Shown piece after piece: positions 1 through 11,789 of a DNA stretch of 64,000 bases (position 1 is the first letter of the stretch; every line of letters begins with the position of its first letter). The position numbers were made by a program, and so were the translations under genes. The notes under the pieces were generated by a model. The model had not been told where the DNA came from. It saw only the letters and a list, made by a program, of their open reading frames with translations, and did no database searches. This DNA is from Phoebastria nigripes (taxonomy: Eukaryota > Chordata > Aves > Procellariiformes > Diomedeidae): positions 964,907-1,028,906 of the forward strand of contig JAYKAV010000300.1 of the NCBI GenBank assembly GCA_035582835.1. Reading direction: 5' to 3'.

Positions 1-273
1 GGCTCTTTGCCTATGTGACAACCTCTACGATGGGCTGAGCAGATGTGGGAGGTTTCTTCCCCGTGCTGGGAAGTGTCAGGGCATTGGCTTCCCACATCCG
101 CTTGTGCACTGAGACCTGTGCTCCGATCCTGCCCTTTAGATGCTCGGCAAATGTTTAATGGAGACAGAGCCAGCTGTGTCCGGACCGACTTGGTGTTTCA
201 AAGGGCAGATTTATCAGCAGGCGCAGCTGTGTTTCCTGGTGGCCGGATGCTGCTGAGGAAGCCCCTTTCCCTA

Positions 274-384
274 TCAATGTGTGAGCATCTCTGCCTCCTT
301 CATGAACCGGAGGTATGGCTCCTCTTGCCACCGCAAGGCCGCGCACAGCACGGCCACGGGCAGCCCCACGGCTCCTACCACAGC
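274..384 (-). pseudogene. FAAH-like terminal exon 15 (copy B or C)
   Basis: Reads AVVGAVGLPVAVLCAALRW, then QEEPYLRFMKEAEMLTH and TGA (276-274), 36 codons with a CTGCAG acceptor. The match to copy A (GSVGLPVAVQCVALPWQEEL, LRFMKEVE) is close and undamaged. The tail is six residues shorter. It could be the displaced last exon of copy B, or of the fragmentary copy C. Confidence 0.8.
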
Positions 385-671
385 CTGCAGCAGGGACACA
401 GGCAGTGGGGAATGACTGGAAGGAGTGAAGGTTGAATCCAGCCTCAGGACTGGGATGGTTTCAAAATCCAAGCCTGTTTTGCACCCTCCGAGTAGACCTG
501 CTGAGGCACTCCAAGAGCCAAATGAAATTAAAGAGTCCCTGCCACGGAGGGGAGCAGCTACACGGAGGCGGATGGGCTGGGTCACAGTGGGTGGCTTTGT
601 GTGGACCCACAGCTAGGCAAAGGGGAGCAAGGGGTGTTTAGGAGAAAAGTCTGCTGAGAAAGAGACCACTC

Positions 672-795
672 TCCCCGTAGGGAAACTGAGGCAGGGAAGC
701 AAAAGGATGTCCCAAGTCAAATCTCAAGTCCATAGCAGAGGAGACAGACCTGCCTGACTCACAGGTCAATGTTCACTCCGCCACATTGCACTGGT
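672..795 (-). repeat. MIR-like ancient SINE relic
   Basis: GTAGGGAAACTGAGGCAGGG, GGATGTCCCAAGTCAAATCTC, AGTCCATAGCAGAGGAGACA and GACCTGCCTGACTC keep the order of the MIR core (GAGGAAACTGAGGCACAGAG, ...CCCAAGGTCACACAGC, ...GGCAGAGCC, ...CTGACTC). Strand assignment is arbitrary. Confidence 0.5.
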
Positions 796-879
796 GTGCA
801 CTAAACAACCAAGGCCAAGTGCAATGTTTTTGCAATGTTTTTCTCACCAGAATTGATCAAGGTCCAAGGTTAAACTCAC

Positions 880-979
880 CAGTGGAGTTAAGATGAAAGC
901 CAAGACCCTTTTCACAAGAAGAGTCAGCCTGTAGCAGCTGGTCTGGGATTTCATTGTGGCATCCACAACATCTCCTTCA
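880..979 (-). pseudogene. Orphan FAAH-like exon 10 (copy C), intact
   Basis: Reads EGDVVDATMKSQTSCYRLTL, then LVKRVLAFILTPL, exactly 100 nt, with a CCNAAG acceptor and a CTG|GTGAGT donor. It shares KSQ, YRL, LV.R.LA.IL with copy B exon 10 and little with copy A, so it belongs to the copy B lineage. The open frame is intact. No exons 11-14 follow before the exon 15-like segment at 274-384. Confidence 0.75.
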
Positions 980-1853
980 CTTNGGACCATCACAGAAAAA
1001 AGGCAGTTAGACCAACTCAGACAGTCCACTCCTGTCCCCAGCAAGAGCTGCACCGTCTTTGCTTGCAAAAGCAAAACTGTACTCACTTACTGTCATCATG
1101 CTCCATCCAACACCTTCAGTTCTGAAGCAGGCTGGGTTTTGAAAGAAATTTTCTATAACTAAACTGTCTTCCCTCTAAATTGGTAATAATTATTTTTAAG
1201 TCAGCTTTGACTCCATTTTGATTAAAATGGCAAAGAATAAATCCTGACAGTTGTATCTCATGTTCATGTTTTTGGAAACACTTTGATGCACTTTTTCAAA
1301 ACAATTTACAAAACAAGGTATGTTAACTACGCTGCTCTGAAAGAATTTAAAGACATTTCACAAAATGCTGAAATCACAGTGAAATGGGCTGGTCCCCTCT
1401 GGAGAAGTTGTTCCAGTTGATTCAGAGGGCTGAATAAATGTTTTCTGGGAACTCTCCAGTTTCTGACTTATTTCAGCCTGGAATATCTATTGGAAGCATG
1501 AGACTTTCCTCAATTCCAGTCCAACTCCACCAACACTCACAGAATGTAACAGCTGGTAAGAAACTTGCCACTACTTAATCTGCACCTTTCCAACAACCAA
1601 GAACATTGGTTGAGAGGTGAGGGTCTGTTTCTATCAACCCTGTTTCGCGTTGCTCAGCCAGGACCCTGTTGGCTCTCCCTGAATAAACTGCAATAGGATG
1701 GGGAGAGAAACCTTCCATACCAACCATCACACCTCTGACAGCAGGGGCTGCTTTCTCTGCTGACCATCGCTACATCTGTCCCACTTTTGTGGGTATTGCA
1801 TCATTTTCCTTGGGCCTTTCCATAGCCAAGTGGGTTGTACAGATGCTGCTTAC

Positions 1854-1955
1854 AACTTCTCCAGCAAGGTAGAGACACCATCAGCAAAGATGCTGCAGAG
1901 AGCTGTTAGTTCTTCACCAGAAGTCCAGGAGCATTTCTACTTCTTCCATCATGTT
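1854..1955 (-). pseudogene. Orphan FAAH-like exon 9 (copy C)
   Basis: The 3' half reads EELTALCSIFADGVSTLLEK with a TT|GTAAGC donor, matching GMFADGAASFLKS of copy A in register and split codon. The 5' half (TPNMMEEVEMLLDF in another frame) requires a frameshift, and no LVPF start is visible, so the left boundary is approximate. It is degenerate but recognisable. Confidence 0.6.
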
Positions 1956-3769
1956 TGGTGTCTTGCACAGGTCTGTCCCCACCGAGTGACAGCAGAGACT
2001 TCAGCACCCTGATGGTGAAGGACTGGGATGTTCCCAGCTGCTCCATGGCCGGGCACAAAGCTTACAGCAGGAAGTTGGGCTTTTCACTGGTCTCACCATA
2101 GGCAAACAGGGCAGGGGGGAAGCCAGGTGATTTGAGTGCAAAGCAGGAGAACAGTAACNNNNNNAAAAAAAAAAGAAAAGAGCAGATTGAGACCGTGCTT
2201 GGAGAGATGAGGATTTGTGCAGCTAACAGCTGTTTCGGAGTCAAAGACATACCAACCCTAACTCTTGCATTTTTGTGTTTCAGGGGTGAGCCTTGCTATG
2301 TCAAGGTGTTTCATTTCACCTATTTTTTAAACATTTGCTTTTAGCTACTTCAACTATCTCCTCCCTTGAAACTTGTTTGAAATGAATGTCTGGGATCCTG
2401 GGGACATTCGTGTCTCTAATGCCCTCTGCCACTTTCTGTTACACCAGAGAACTCTGTTTGCTTCGGATACTGTAAGAGGCCACTGACCTGTCCTCACAAC
2501 TCATGTTCTGCTGGTATCAGTTCTTCTGATGACTATACAAAGTCTAACCTGCAAACTAAATAAAAAACCCTGCAAAATAAAGTAAAATCAAACAAAAAAG
2601 CTGGATTGTCCGATGACTCAATCTCTCAACCTTGCTCAGGTACTTCTCTGGCCACAGAATGAAATGTGGGCTGAGGAGAGCAGATTTAAATTTTTATTAA
2701 AATCAGGAGGAAGGAGGAAAAATGATCAAAGCAAAGACCGCAGTCAGGATATTGTGCTGGAGATGAGAGAAACTAGTAGAAACAAAGCCCTTTTGGCCCA
2801 AGCAGCATTTCTACCTAATTCTCTGAGGTAGACCAAAGCCTGGACTTTGGTCAGCGCCAGGCAGCTGGACAAGCACTCTGCAAACACACAGTGCAGGTCT
2901 GCAAGGGCTGCACATCCTGAGCCAACAGCTTATGGTGAAGGAGACACAGAAGGGTTTGAAACACAGCGGCACTGTGCTGGTCGGTGTGGGAAGGAGCTGA
3001 TATCATCTCTCCAGCCTGGAGGAGGTCTGGAGGAAGAACTCTCCTGCAAACCTAAAGTTATGCCCTACTAAAGGCCTTTCCCTCCTTGAGTTTCAGTGCC
3101 TGAGCTCAGAAGACTGCTCTCAGCATCACCCTCTCCACTTTTGCCCCACATTTATGCAGCAATGCCAACTGACATCGTGGACAACCTGTCTTGAGAAGAA
3201 CCCTGAGTTTCAGTCAGGAAGGTGCTTTGCTCTCTGCCAAGCTGAGGNGCTTACCTGCTCTTTAAATTCCTGAACAGACCCCTACATCTGGTCCAAACCT
3301 GTATCTTGTTTCCCCTGACTGTTTGCTGGAAGCTATAAAAAAATTGCCTTTTTCTGCAAGTCACAGGCAACGAGCCTTTCTGCTATTTGCAAAGTCTTGG
3401 GAAATGTGAGATGGCCACACTCAGAAGAGCCTGGCCTTGTACNGAGGTCTACCACCCCTCTGACAACTATCCTCACAGCCACTGTCTGCTGCAAGAGTAG
3501 CTCCTGGGCTTTCTACAGGACAGACGATGCAGGGGAAACTCACCCATGAATGACTGGGACAGATGTGCCACTAGTTGCTGCCCCATAATAATCCAAACAC
3601 CTGAAGTTCAGATGAGGTGGGGGCATGAGAAGACCCACCCAGAGGAGACGTCTCCTTTGCTTTCTTCCCCAGAGGTTTGGAGAATGTCCAAGAGACCAAA
3701 ATATCTTGCTCCAGCTCTGCCCGCAAACACCGCCATGGATGCATCCAGAGACACCTCAATGGAGATTAC
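1956..3769. other. Non-coding stretch between copy B and copy C
   Basis: No FAAH exon 14, nor exons 1-8 of copy C, could be recognised on either strand. A short N run lies at 2,159-2,164. Nothing else is supported. Confidence 0.5.
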
Positions 3770-3878
3770 CAAATAGCTTCCCAGCGTAGCCACGGTTAAA
3801 GGCTGGCCCCAGTGTGGGACAAAGGATCACATCCAGCCTTAGCTTCCTCCATTTAGCAATGAATTCTGTGCGGTAAAC
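3770..3878 (-). pseudogene. Copy B exon 13
   Basis: Reads VYRTEFIAKWRKLRLDVIL, then CPTLGPAFNRGYAGKLF, 109 nt as in copy A with a TCTAG acceptor and a TTTG|GTAATC donor. The frame is intact. It lies 2.2 kb from exon 12. No exon 14 follows before the orphan exons of copy C. Confidence 0.85.
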
Positions 3879-6036
3879 CTAGAAGGAAAGACAGAGGAGA
3901 TGACAAACAATGTCTGTTGGACAGCAGTGACAGATCAATGCCTACAGCATGGGAAAAGGAGGAAAAAAACCTTCCTGGGTACAACTGAAAAATCAAATAA
4001 AATCTGAGCTGTGCTTTGAAAGAGCCAATGGATTTTGTTCTTGCACCCTTAGGTTTCCTGTCAGAATACCATGTGCTGCCCAGACCTAGACGTTAATGCT
4101 AGGTAGGCATTTCAGGGTTGATTTCTTCGAGTATTAACCCAATCCTTCCTATGAACAGTTTTGTCCTTGAATTTTATTGAATGGAGATCAACAAGAGTTT
4201 GAAGAATTCTCTCTAGCTGACTAAAAAGTCAAATTTCCTAAAAGCTTTGGTTATTTTGGTAGAAGAATCTAGAAGACGTGAATTCAAGCTATTTTCAAAA
4301 AACCTTCTTTCATTCTGCATCAGGATATAGGTAAGAAAAAGAAGCAGCAAGAGACAGCTAGGCAAGCCCGAGGTCTTCCCCCCACAAGGCAGGAGGCACA
4401 GCTTCAGGCTTGTACTGTAGATCCAAGAGAGATCTAGATTTGTAGTCTGGTTTACCACAGCTTTGCTGAACATCAGGCAATGAATGAATCCATCCTCAAA
4501 GAGCTGTTCCACTTTGTCTTAGTAAATAGACATGGATGGACCACAGTATGGCTGCTTCTGCAGCCATATTCTGGTTACAGGGACACATCTGTCCCATGGT
4601 CCAGCCCCTGTTCTGCACAACTCCCTCTCACTCCAAGTTTTCTGTACGAGGGTCTTCCATATCTCTCACAAAAGCCCCAGCCATGAGGCTATTTTTTAGT
4701 CTGACTTCAATTTCCATCTGCAGTCTGAGATCCTTCCTGCTCAAATTCTGTTCAACAAATGAGGTGGGTTTCCAGGAAATACAGTCAGTGTAGCTAACCT
4801 GATTTTTTTTCTGAGAGTAAAGCTGGTCGCTAGCCAAAAGTTTTGAATCAGCTCTTGTTTGCAGTAGATGAAAAAATGTGAATATGGTTTCACTNAAGAA
4901 AAACAATTCAAAGTATCTCTGAGGCCAACAGACCTTTTTAAGAGTTTTCTTTTTGGTTGGGTTTTTTTTTGCGGGGGGAGAGGAATCTGTTTTCACCTAA
5001 AAAAACCCCCAAACCTATTTCCTTCCAAACACTCCCATCAGCCCAGAGACCAGGCAGGTTTGTAGGAGTTTTTCCTTTGCTCTATAATGTCAGACCTGCT
5101 GCAAGTGAGCGTGCACGTCTGTCGAGTGACTGGCACTGATGGAGGCTGCATGGTGCAGGCTGGGGGCATGTGTCTTCTCTGGGAGGGTTGCGAGGGTGTC
5201 CCAGGGAACACAGATCCTGCCTTGTGGAAGGACACCAAAACAGCTCAGCTTCTTCAGCCTTGCAAAACACCAGCTGAAAGGGGATACAATTGTTCTCCGT
5301 ACATAGATCAAGGACGAGGGAGGTAGTGGAAAATACCAGAGAGGAGAGGTACTATTTAAGCTCAAAGACAGGAATAAAATGCGGATAAACGGGAAGTGAA
5401 TAAACAGCACAGGAAATATGAAGGTTTCCAACTATCAGAGCAGGGAGGAGAGGAGCCAGCCAATAAAAACAAATGCAAGCATAAAACTCAACTGGTTTTA
5501 AAGAGGAACCTGATCAGTTTGTGGGCAGCGCTGGACTCAGTTGTCCAGGAGAACGCTTCCTATCCTGTGTTCCTGATCCCAAATGAGTTCATACAAAATC
5601 CACCTAAGCCAAAGAGTTCACAACCACAGTTTTTGATTCCTAAGGTCTCTCCTTGATAGTTCAACCATGGTCTTAGCTCGTGACAATAGCACCTAATGTG
5701 TGAAACGAAGGATTTGCACCAAGAGACAGAAAGAAGAAAAAATGAAGCCTCATCTTTAGTGGCTGTTCTTATGCTATTTCTGCTTAGAAAATGCAGGACA
5801 AAGGATAATCTTTCTTCCCCATCCTCCAGTAAGTAGAGACCTCCACATGAACATCTATTGCCTTGAGCTCTTATCACTTCTTGCAAAGCTTGACTTTCAA
5901 AGAAAAGCCTAGCTGCTTTAATTCCACATGATCCATTTCCAACCCCGAATCCATCACAGAGCTCAAAGCAATTGCTTAGAAACTTTAGGGATCTCTCACT
6001 ATATTTAGTAAGGCGGGGGGGGGGAAATCACATTAC

Positions 6037-6076
6037 CGCCACTGCTCCACGCTGATCCCAGAGGTTTTTGGCAGAC
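6037..6076 (-). pseudogene. Copy B exon 12 (40 nt)
   Basis: SAKNLWDQRGAVA between a CCAG acceptor and a GCG|GTAATG donor, 40 nt and phase 2 to 0 as in copy A. The first half matches human SAGKLWE. Exon 11 could not be recognised in the 1.3 kb before it; a CCCAG...CAA|GTGAGT pair at 7,158-7,171 would give only 14 nt. Confidence 0.7.
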
Positions 6077-6258
6077 CTGGAAAGGTGGCAGAATTAATCA
6101 GCTTTGGGACTGTGGCAACAAAAAACAATTAACAAAATGCACAGACAGCCCATTGTTATGGAAACTGCATGACCCTTCTGGGAACAAGCTATAATATCAC
6201 CCAGCTGATTCCACTGGGTTCACATGTGCTTACAGGTACATTAAAAGCATGCCACCAT

Positions 6259-6282
6259 GTCTAGGTGCTCTGGCACCTAGAC
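6259..6282. other. Short perfect hairpin, 10-bp stem
   Basis: GTCTAGGTGC (6,259-6,268) and GCACCTAGAC (6,273-6,282) flank a TCTG loop. Short TGCCA/TGGCA arms outside extend it with mismatches. It is intronic in copy B. Confidence 0.7.
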
Positions 6283-7344
6283 AAAGATCATGGCAGTCTT
6301 CTAAATTCACTTGCTCGCAGTTTGGTGTGTCTCTGTCTCTCTTGGAGGGGCAGGTACTTCACACCATACTGCACCCGCATGCAGAGACCTCTGCATTAAC
6401 TTGGCACATGATGCTCTGGGTACCAGAACCCACTTGATGGGGAAAGTAGCCCGTATCTCTCTGTGCTGATCTCCATGGAGACATCCTAGCCCTGCCACGA
6501 CGAGGATCCTTGAGCTCTTAAAATAATCTCTGGCTGCATAGCCCTGCATAACACTGTGCTAAGCCCAGGTGGTGCTGAGGCAGCACATATTCATCTGGCT
6601 CAGCCTGTGCTGCGCAGCCCCGTGACAGGGCTTTGTACAGCTGGCATCTACCTGCATGAACCAGTGGACACATCCATGCNCATCCCCTTTCTCTAGAGCT
6701 ACTTCAGTGCATCTTACCCCACTCCACAGAGAGAGCTGAGATCCCGAGCGATTTGTGGGATCTCAGGGATCCCAGTGGAGGGAAGAGAAAAACTCGGGAT
6801 TAGTCAACAACAATGCAGCTGAAATAGCTGGCTACCATGCGAGTGCATTTTGGGCACACTTCTTGTCCTAGCAGAAGTAGCTCTGAAGAACAGGTATGGT
6901 TTCCAGTGAAGTGGTTTTACTCCCACATTAATTTATACATTTAATCACAACAACCCATGCCAATAAGGCTCTAGACCACACTGCTACTAGCCCTGGAGAG
7001 TATCTTCTGGATGTGGGGATGCTGTTTAGATCCTTGCTAGTGATATCTGTTCTCTTGGAGCCCGTTGCTGGATAAGCTGTATGGCTCATGGGTTCCTGAG
7101 AATGGGTCATGTTTCGACCTCCCCATGTAAAACTCCCACAAAAGGCTGTCAGACTCACTTGATAAGTTTAGCCTGGGTTTAGGGACTAAGTGTATTTAAG
7201 TGTATTTCAGTATGAAGCCCATCAGGCACTTAACATGAAGCAGCAAAGCACTTCCAGAGGGGAGCAGCCTACCTCCCTGCACGTGGAAACTTCCCCACCT
7301 TGCAGATTTCCTGTAACACAGACGAGACACGTCCACACACTGAC

Positions 7345-7444
7345 TATGGATTTCAAAATGATAGCCAAGATCCTTTCCACCAGAGCAGGAAGCCTGTAAA
7401 TATTGAACTGGGATTTCAGGTTGGGATCCACGATGTCTCCTTTG
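7345..7444 (-). pseudogene. Copy B exon 10: membrane-cap segment
   Basis: Reads KGDIVDPNLKSQFNIYRLP, then LVERILAIILKSI, exactly 100 nt as in copy A. The start KGDxVDP is closer to human FAAH than copy A is. Donor ATA|GTCAGT. The frame is intact. Confidence 0.85.
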
Positions 7445-8110
7445 CTAGAAGGGCAGAGAGTGAAGGAAAAGTCAGGACAAGCCACCTGTGCCAGAGCTAC
7501 AGCAACAGCAGCACTGTTTCCAAAGCAGGGTTTGTCTTGGAGAGCAGTTGCTAGAAGACAAAATCTGCCTGTTTCAATCCGAAACACTGAACAAGAGATG
7601 CTCATGTGGGGTTTAGATGCTCAGGTGTAAATGCTCACTGCAAAAGTTATAGAGAAATAAGTACTTTACTGCCTATGTTGTCAGTGCCATAAAGGCTCTG
7701 GAATGCTCTGCAGCGGTGGGGCCGCATACAACCCTGGGCATGTTTCACCTNGAAGTGAGCGAGCAGTTGGGTGGGTGTTTGGCCACTAGCCAGGGCTAAC
7801 CCACCGCACCTCCGTAGGAAGTTCTATAATGTGTGATGTTTCCCATGTGCCATGGACTAATCACACACATAAAACCAGTTGCCACAGCACTGCTGACACG
7901 TGGTATCTTATTACCCTCCCACGTTATCTGTGTGCGTGAACTGCTCTTGTGAACTAACTGCTGCTCATGCTAAATTCATTCTTCCAGAAATTGCTCCTCT
8001 GCTGCTCATTATTCAGTCTGCACCCACAAGAATATAAACACTCTGGATGCAACCACTGGCTATACAGTGCCAAGTCTCATGGCCCACACTGAAATGGGGG
8101 TTTTACTCAC

Positions 8111-8208
8111 AAGCAGTCCACCAAGTGAGCAGCACCATCTGAAAAAAAACCTCTGGTGAACAGCTCGTCTACCACGTAGCCAATCTTGGGCACTGCAAAG
8201 GGAACAAG
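8111..8208 (-). pseudogene. Copy B exon 9
   Basis: Reads LVPFAVPKIGYVVDELFTRG, then FFSDGAAHLVDC, 98 nt with the same split codon and a TT|GTGAGT donor as copy A. The frame is intact. Confidence 0.85.
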
Positions 8209-8552
8209 CTGCAAGGAAACCATCCCCGTTCAAGAGGCAACAAAGATGAATGATTCATAGAGCCCTCTGTGAACCTCCCTGCCTCGCTAGTGAGGTGAGT
8301 GGGAAGTGGTGCAAAGCTTAGGCCCTCCTTGCTGCTGTAGGGCAGCAAGACCCCATTTTCAAAGGGACCTGGGTTAGCAGCATCTGCCCACTGTCCTTTC
8401 CCGTCTCCAAGGCATTAACACATATTGTGACCTGGCACAGGCTCCACTCCTCCACACNTTAGAGAAGAATTTTTAGAGGCTTCAAAACACCAAGTATTTT
8501 TAATTAATTTGCATCATTGGAACAGCTCCCGTATAGAAATCCCCATTGGTGG

Positions 8553-8625
8553 AACCACAGAATAATTCAGGCTAGAAGAGCTCCCTGGGGGGTCAACTGC
8601 TCCAACCCCCTTCCCACTTACCCAC
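8553..8625 (-). mobile_element. CR1 LINE 3'-end fragment
   Basis: Plus-strand wording CCACAGAATAATTCAGGCTAG, then GAGCTCCCTGGGGGGTCAACTG and CTCCAACCCC, follows the complement of the avian CR1 3' end (ATCACAGAATCATTCAGGTTGG...TCCAACCCC). It lies in copy B between exons 8 and 9. It is short, diverged and non-coding. Confidence 0.65.
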
Positions 8626-8967
8626 CAAGAAATCTGTAAACTGTGTTTAACAGCTGAGGGATCACAGAAACTGTTGCGACTTTGATATTTATGGGAAAAC
8701 CAAACATGATGGAAAAACCAGTGCTTTAGAAAAGGGGTGACTTGGAGATATCTGAAGGTGATTCCTGTCTGCTAGGCCAGGAATATAAGCAAGATCACTT
8801 TGGTTTGGGAAACAAACCGTTGCATTTGCCTTCCTCTTCGTGATCCTTGCAGCAGGGAGGGATGGTCCCTGTTCATGGGCAGCAAAAGCAGAGATGGGAA
8901 GTGACTTGTCCAAACTCTGTAAGGAGCAGGATAACAGCTCCAGGCAACCACAGGCATAAAAACCCAC

Positions 8968-9092
8968 CATATGCCCTGCATCCTTGAGGAGCTTTCTTGT
9001 CTGCTGGATGGCCTGTTTCATGCTGGGCGAGGGCTGGAAGTAGCTGTCTCCTTCATAACACCAATCCAAAGTGGCTTTGAACTGGTGTAAAC
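8968..9092 (-). pseudogene. Copy B exon 8: one-base deletion
   Basis: Begins VYTSSKPLWIG, then shifts frame near 9,058-9,063 to give CYEGDSYFQPSPSMKQ, then TRKLLKDAGHM. It is 125 nt against 126 in copy A. The acceptor (CACAG) and donor (ATG|GTGGGT) are intact. It aligns with QPLRIGYYETD and DAGHT of copy A. Confidence 0.85.
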
Positions 9093-9896
9093 CTGTGAGA
9101 AGAGGAGCCATCACTTGCACATGTGAGACGTACAAGATTGGACCATTCCCAGGGCTCAGGGAGGCAGCAACTGAGGTCTCCTGGGTTGGAGGAATGATGG
9201 GAGCAATAGAGCTGGTGGAAAGCAGTGTTGTCCAGAACATAGGTCTGCAGCAGTGGTCCTTGGTATGGTCTTTCTGACACCACCTTCTGCCATGTGAACA
9301 TGTCCCAACTTTGAGATAGCAGGTGTGATAGCACCTGTACAGACCACATGCCTGGGATGCCTGGCTATGGACAGGGTTCAGGGGCCTGTTCTTCTAGGGT
9401 AAGCGACTGGTCTGTGTTGTCTGGGTGTCAGGGACAACTGAAAGATCCTAGGACCTGATCGTGTCTTTCCAGCTCAGNCGGTAGAAGCAGAGAGCTAATG
9501 GCAAAGGGCAATGATTTCTTAGGTCAGTGACTATTAAATCAGGCTCTCTAATTGAGGTGTGAGGCATGAATTCCTCTGATCAGAAGAAATCAGGTCCTTT
9601 AGGGATTGGGCCAGGATGGAGCCAACAAGCTTGTTTTGGACATTGCTGGGAAGGGAAGGGGTCAGTATCTGGCAGGTCTCATCAGGGCAAGCCCGCAGGG
9701 GCCTGCCAACCCTGCTGGGTGGCTGCTTCTTGTGGTTGCTCGTGCTGGGTGTCCTCTGTTCAGGACACTTGCTTCCCTGGGTCCTTCACTATCTTGAGAC
9801 ATGAAACCAGATAGGAATCTCCCAAGATCTCACTTTGTTGCTGGGCAAATGGATTCATGGAATTGCCTCTAAGCACAAATGGAGACATGGGATTGC

Positions 9897-10021
9897 CTCC
9901 TCATCAAAGGGGATGGGGGGCACGGTGGGGTCCAGCCGGAACATCTCCTCGCAGAGCAGCACCTTCATGCAGAGGGCCAGGCTGTCCACATCTCTCACCA
10001 TCAGCCCCAGCATCCCCGTCA
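9897..10021 (-). pseudogene. Copy B exon 7 with GC donor
   Basis: Reads GLMVRDVDSLALCMKVLLCE, then MFRLDPTVPPIPFDEE, 125 nt as in copy A. Where copy A has GAG|GTAAAG, copy B has GAG|GCAATC, so the donor dinucleotide is GC with a poor +3 to +6 context. The coding frame itself is intact. Confidence 0.85.
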
Positions 10022-10642
10022 CTGCAAGCACAAAGGTCCTATCACTGCAGGTGGATGGGCTAGTGCTGTCTCATAGTTACTGGTAGGGGCCCAGCATGGA
10101 AGAGTTTCAGTGAGGCCAGGGAAGAGGAATGGGGAACGAGTGTAATGAGCAAGAAGTGAGCAAGGAGGTCCAGCAGGGACAATCTGTAAGTCTCAGAGCA
10201 GAGGCAACCTACTGAGGCTGACCTTCTGGGCCAGGCTTCTGCAGGCACAAGGCCCGCTTAAGAGGGGCTGCAGCCTTCCTGCCAACAGCAATACGGCCTC
10301 GCAGCCGCTGAAGCCAGCAGAGTCTCCTGGAAGCATCTCCAATGAAATATCCCAGGCCTTTGGGATGCATATCTCACATTTCTCACTGCTACGCATTGCA
10401 TTGCCTGAACGGGTATTGCTTCAATTCCGCTCAGATTCAGCTAGCGCCTACCACCATCCAGAACAGAATAAACGATGCAAAAAGGTAATAGCACAAGGCA
10501 GGCCCTGGTCTAATAGATCACCGGTTTTGACTGGCCATGAGACACATAATTGAGCAAGCACATTTTCTGGCATTTCAGCAGTAGGAGGAGATGTAAGAAG
10601 CAAAGATTTGACAGTAGTAACATGTCATCTGGATGGACTTAC

Positions 10643-10683
10643 CTGATTTCATTCCTGTGATAGGAGAAACCACACCCAGTTTG
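10643..10683 (-). pseudogene. Copy B exon 6 (41 nt)
   Basis: KLGVVSPITGMKS between a CCTAG acceptor and a CAG|GTAAGT donor. Length and phases are identical to copy A exon 6. It was found by length, phase and position. Confidence 0.75.
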
Positions 10684-11244
10684 CTAGGAACATAACGGGA
10701 GAAGCAGATTAGCGGCAGCTTTCGCTGTAGGGCATGTCACCATGCTGAGTTGCAGACTTCCATTTGCCCCCAGTCAACATCTAGGAGGGCAAAAGGTCCT
10801 GCAAAGACTTGAAACTTTCTAGGCTAGGAAGACTTCATGGTCTGTAAGCTGCTAGGGGCTAGAGACAGTTTTTATCATCTCCTTTCCCTGGTGCATCTAG
10901 TTCCTCATCTGTGAACAAACCACCTCTGATAAACAGAAAACTCTTACAAGCAAAGCNAGGGCTGGAAAACATCTGAAAAGGAGATGACCCTGTAGTATTT
11001 GCTTTCAGCTTCCTGGCCAGGGCTATTAAAAATTGAGTAAGTCTTTGCTGTGTTAACAGATAGAGGTCATCATGTGTTGTTAATAGAGCCCTTAGCCCTA
11101 ACCGACACAAGGAAACAGGCAGGTTAGGGTGCTAACTTAAACCTGGAGGAAACCATGGACACTATTGTGAAATTTGATGCACTGTGGGGGACACTTTGCA
11201 GTCTCCATGGTGGGTGGAAGAAGAGGACAAATGTTGGGATGTAC

Positions 11245-11459
11245 CTGATCCTATTGCCTGGGTTTTGCCTGGGTTTGAGCCCACACAACCCGCAGAAGCT
11301 GGACGGCAGGCAGATGCTGCCAGCTGCATTGACCCCATGCCCAGGATGGAGCCTCACCCTGTGATCAGAGCTCCCTCCCCTCCTGAGGAGCCCCCAGGGC
11401 TCTTCTGGTGGTTGAGAGCGTTCAGCGTCTGGACGAAGATGAGGTTGTTGCAGTCATAG
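11245..11459 (-). pseudogene. Copy B exon 5: stop, frameshift and 9-bp insertion in the nucleophile exon
   Basis: Reads YDCNNLIFVQTLNALN then KSPGGSSGGEGALITG, followed by TGA at 11356-11354. Reading resumes GSILGMG, then needs a +1 shift (near 11,330) to give NAAGSICLPSSFCGLCGLKP. After KP an extra nine bases (a CCCAGGCAA-type duplication) insert three residues before GNRI. The length of 215 nt equals copy A's 207 plus 9 minus 1. Both catalytic serine codons survive. Confidence 0.87.
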
Positions 11460-11789
11460 CTGAGGAGAAGAAGATCAGCAGGGGAGTGAGGTACTTCTGT
11501 CTCTGCAAACCATAAATACAGGGCACAGAGCATCCATGCATGGTTGAGTGTGGAATTAATCCCAGCAGGTAGAATCAGCATAAAGTGGATTTGTTGGGAC
11601 AGCTGAATTTAAGAAGAAAGAGGTATCAAATATGAGAGAAATAATTTCAGATTGAAATGAGGAGGCAATTAACTCAACGTACATGATTAGTTTGGACAAC
11701 GGTGTGAGCTTGTGCATGCGGGCCCACCCTCTCTCAGACAGCAAGAGTCATATGTCATAGCNTTTTCATGAAGGCGAACACACAATTAC

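Noticed and set aside
7158..7171. 14-nt segment as copy B exon 11
   Set aside because: It has plausible splice sites and the right length modulo three, but encodes nothing like the PRxS...M segment. Too weak to call.
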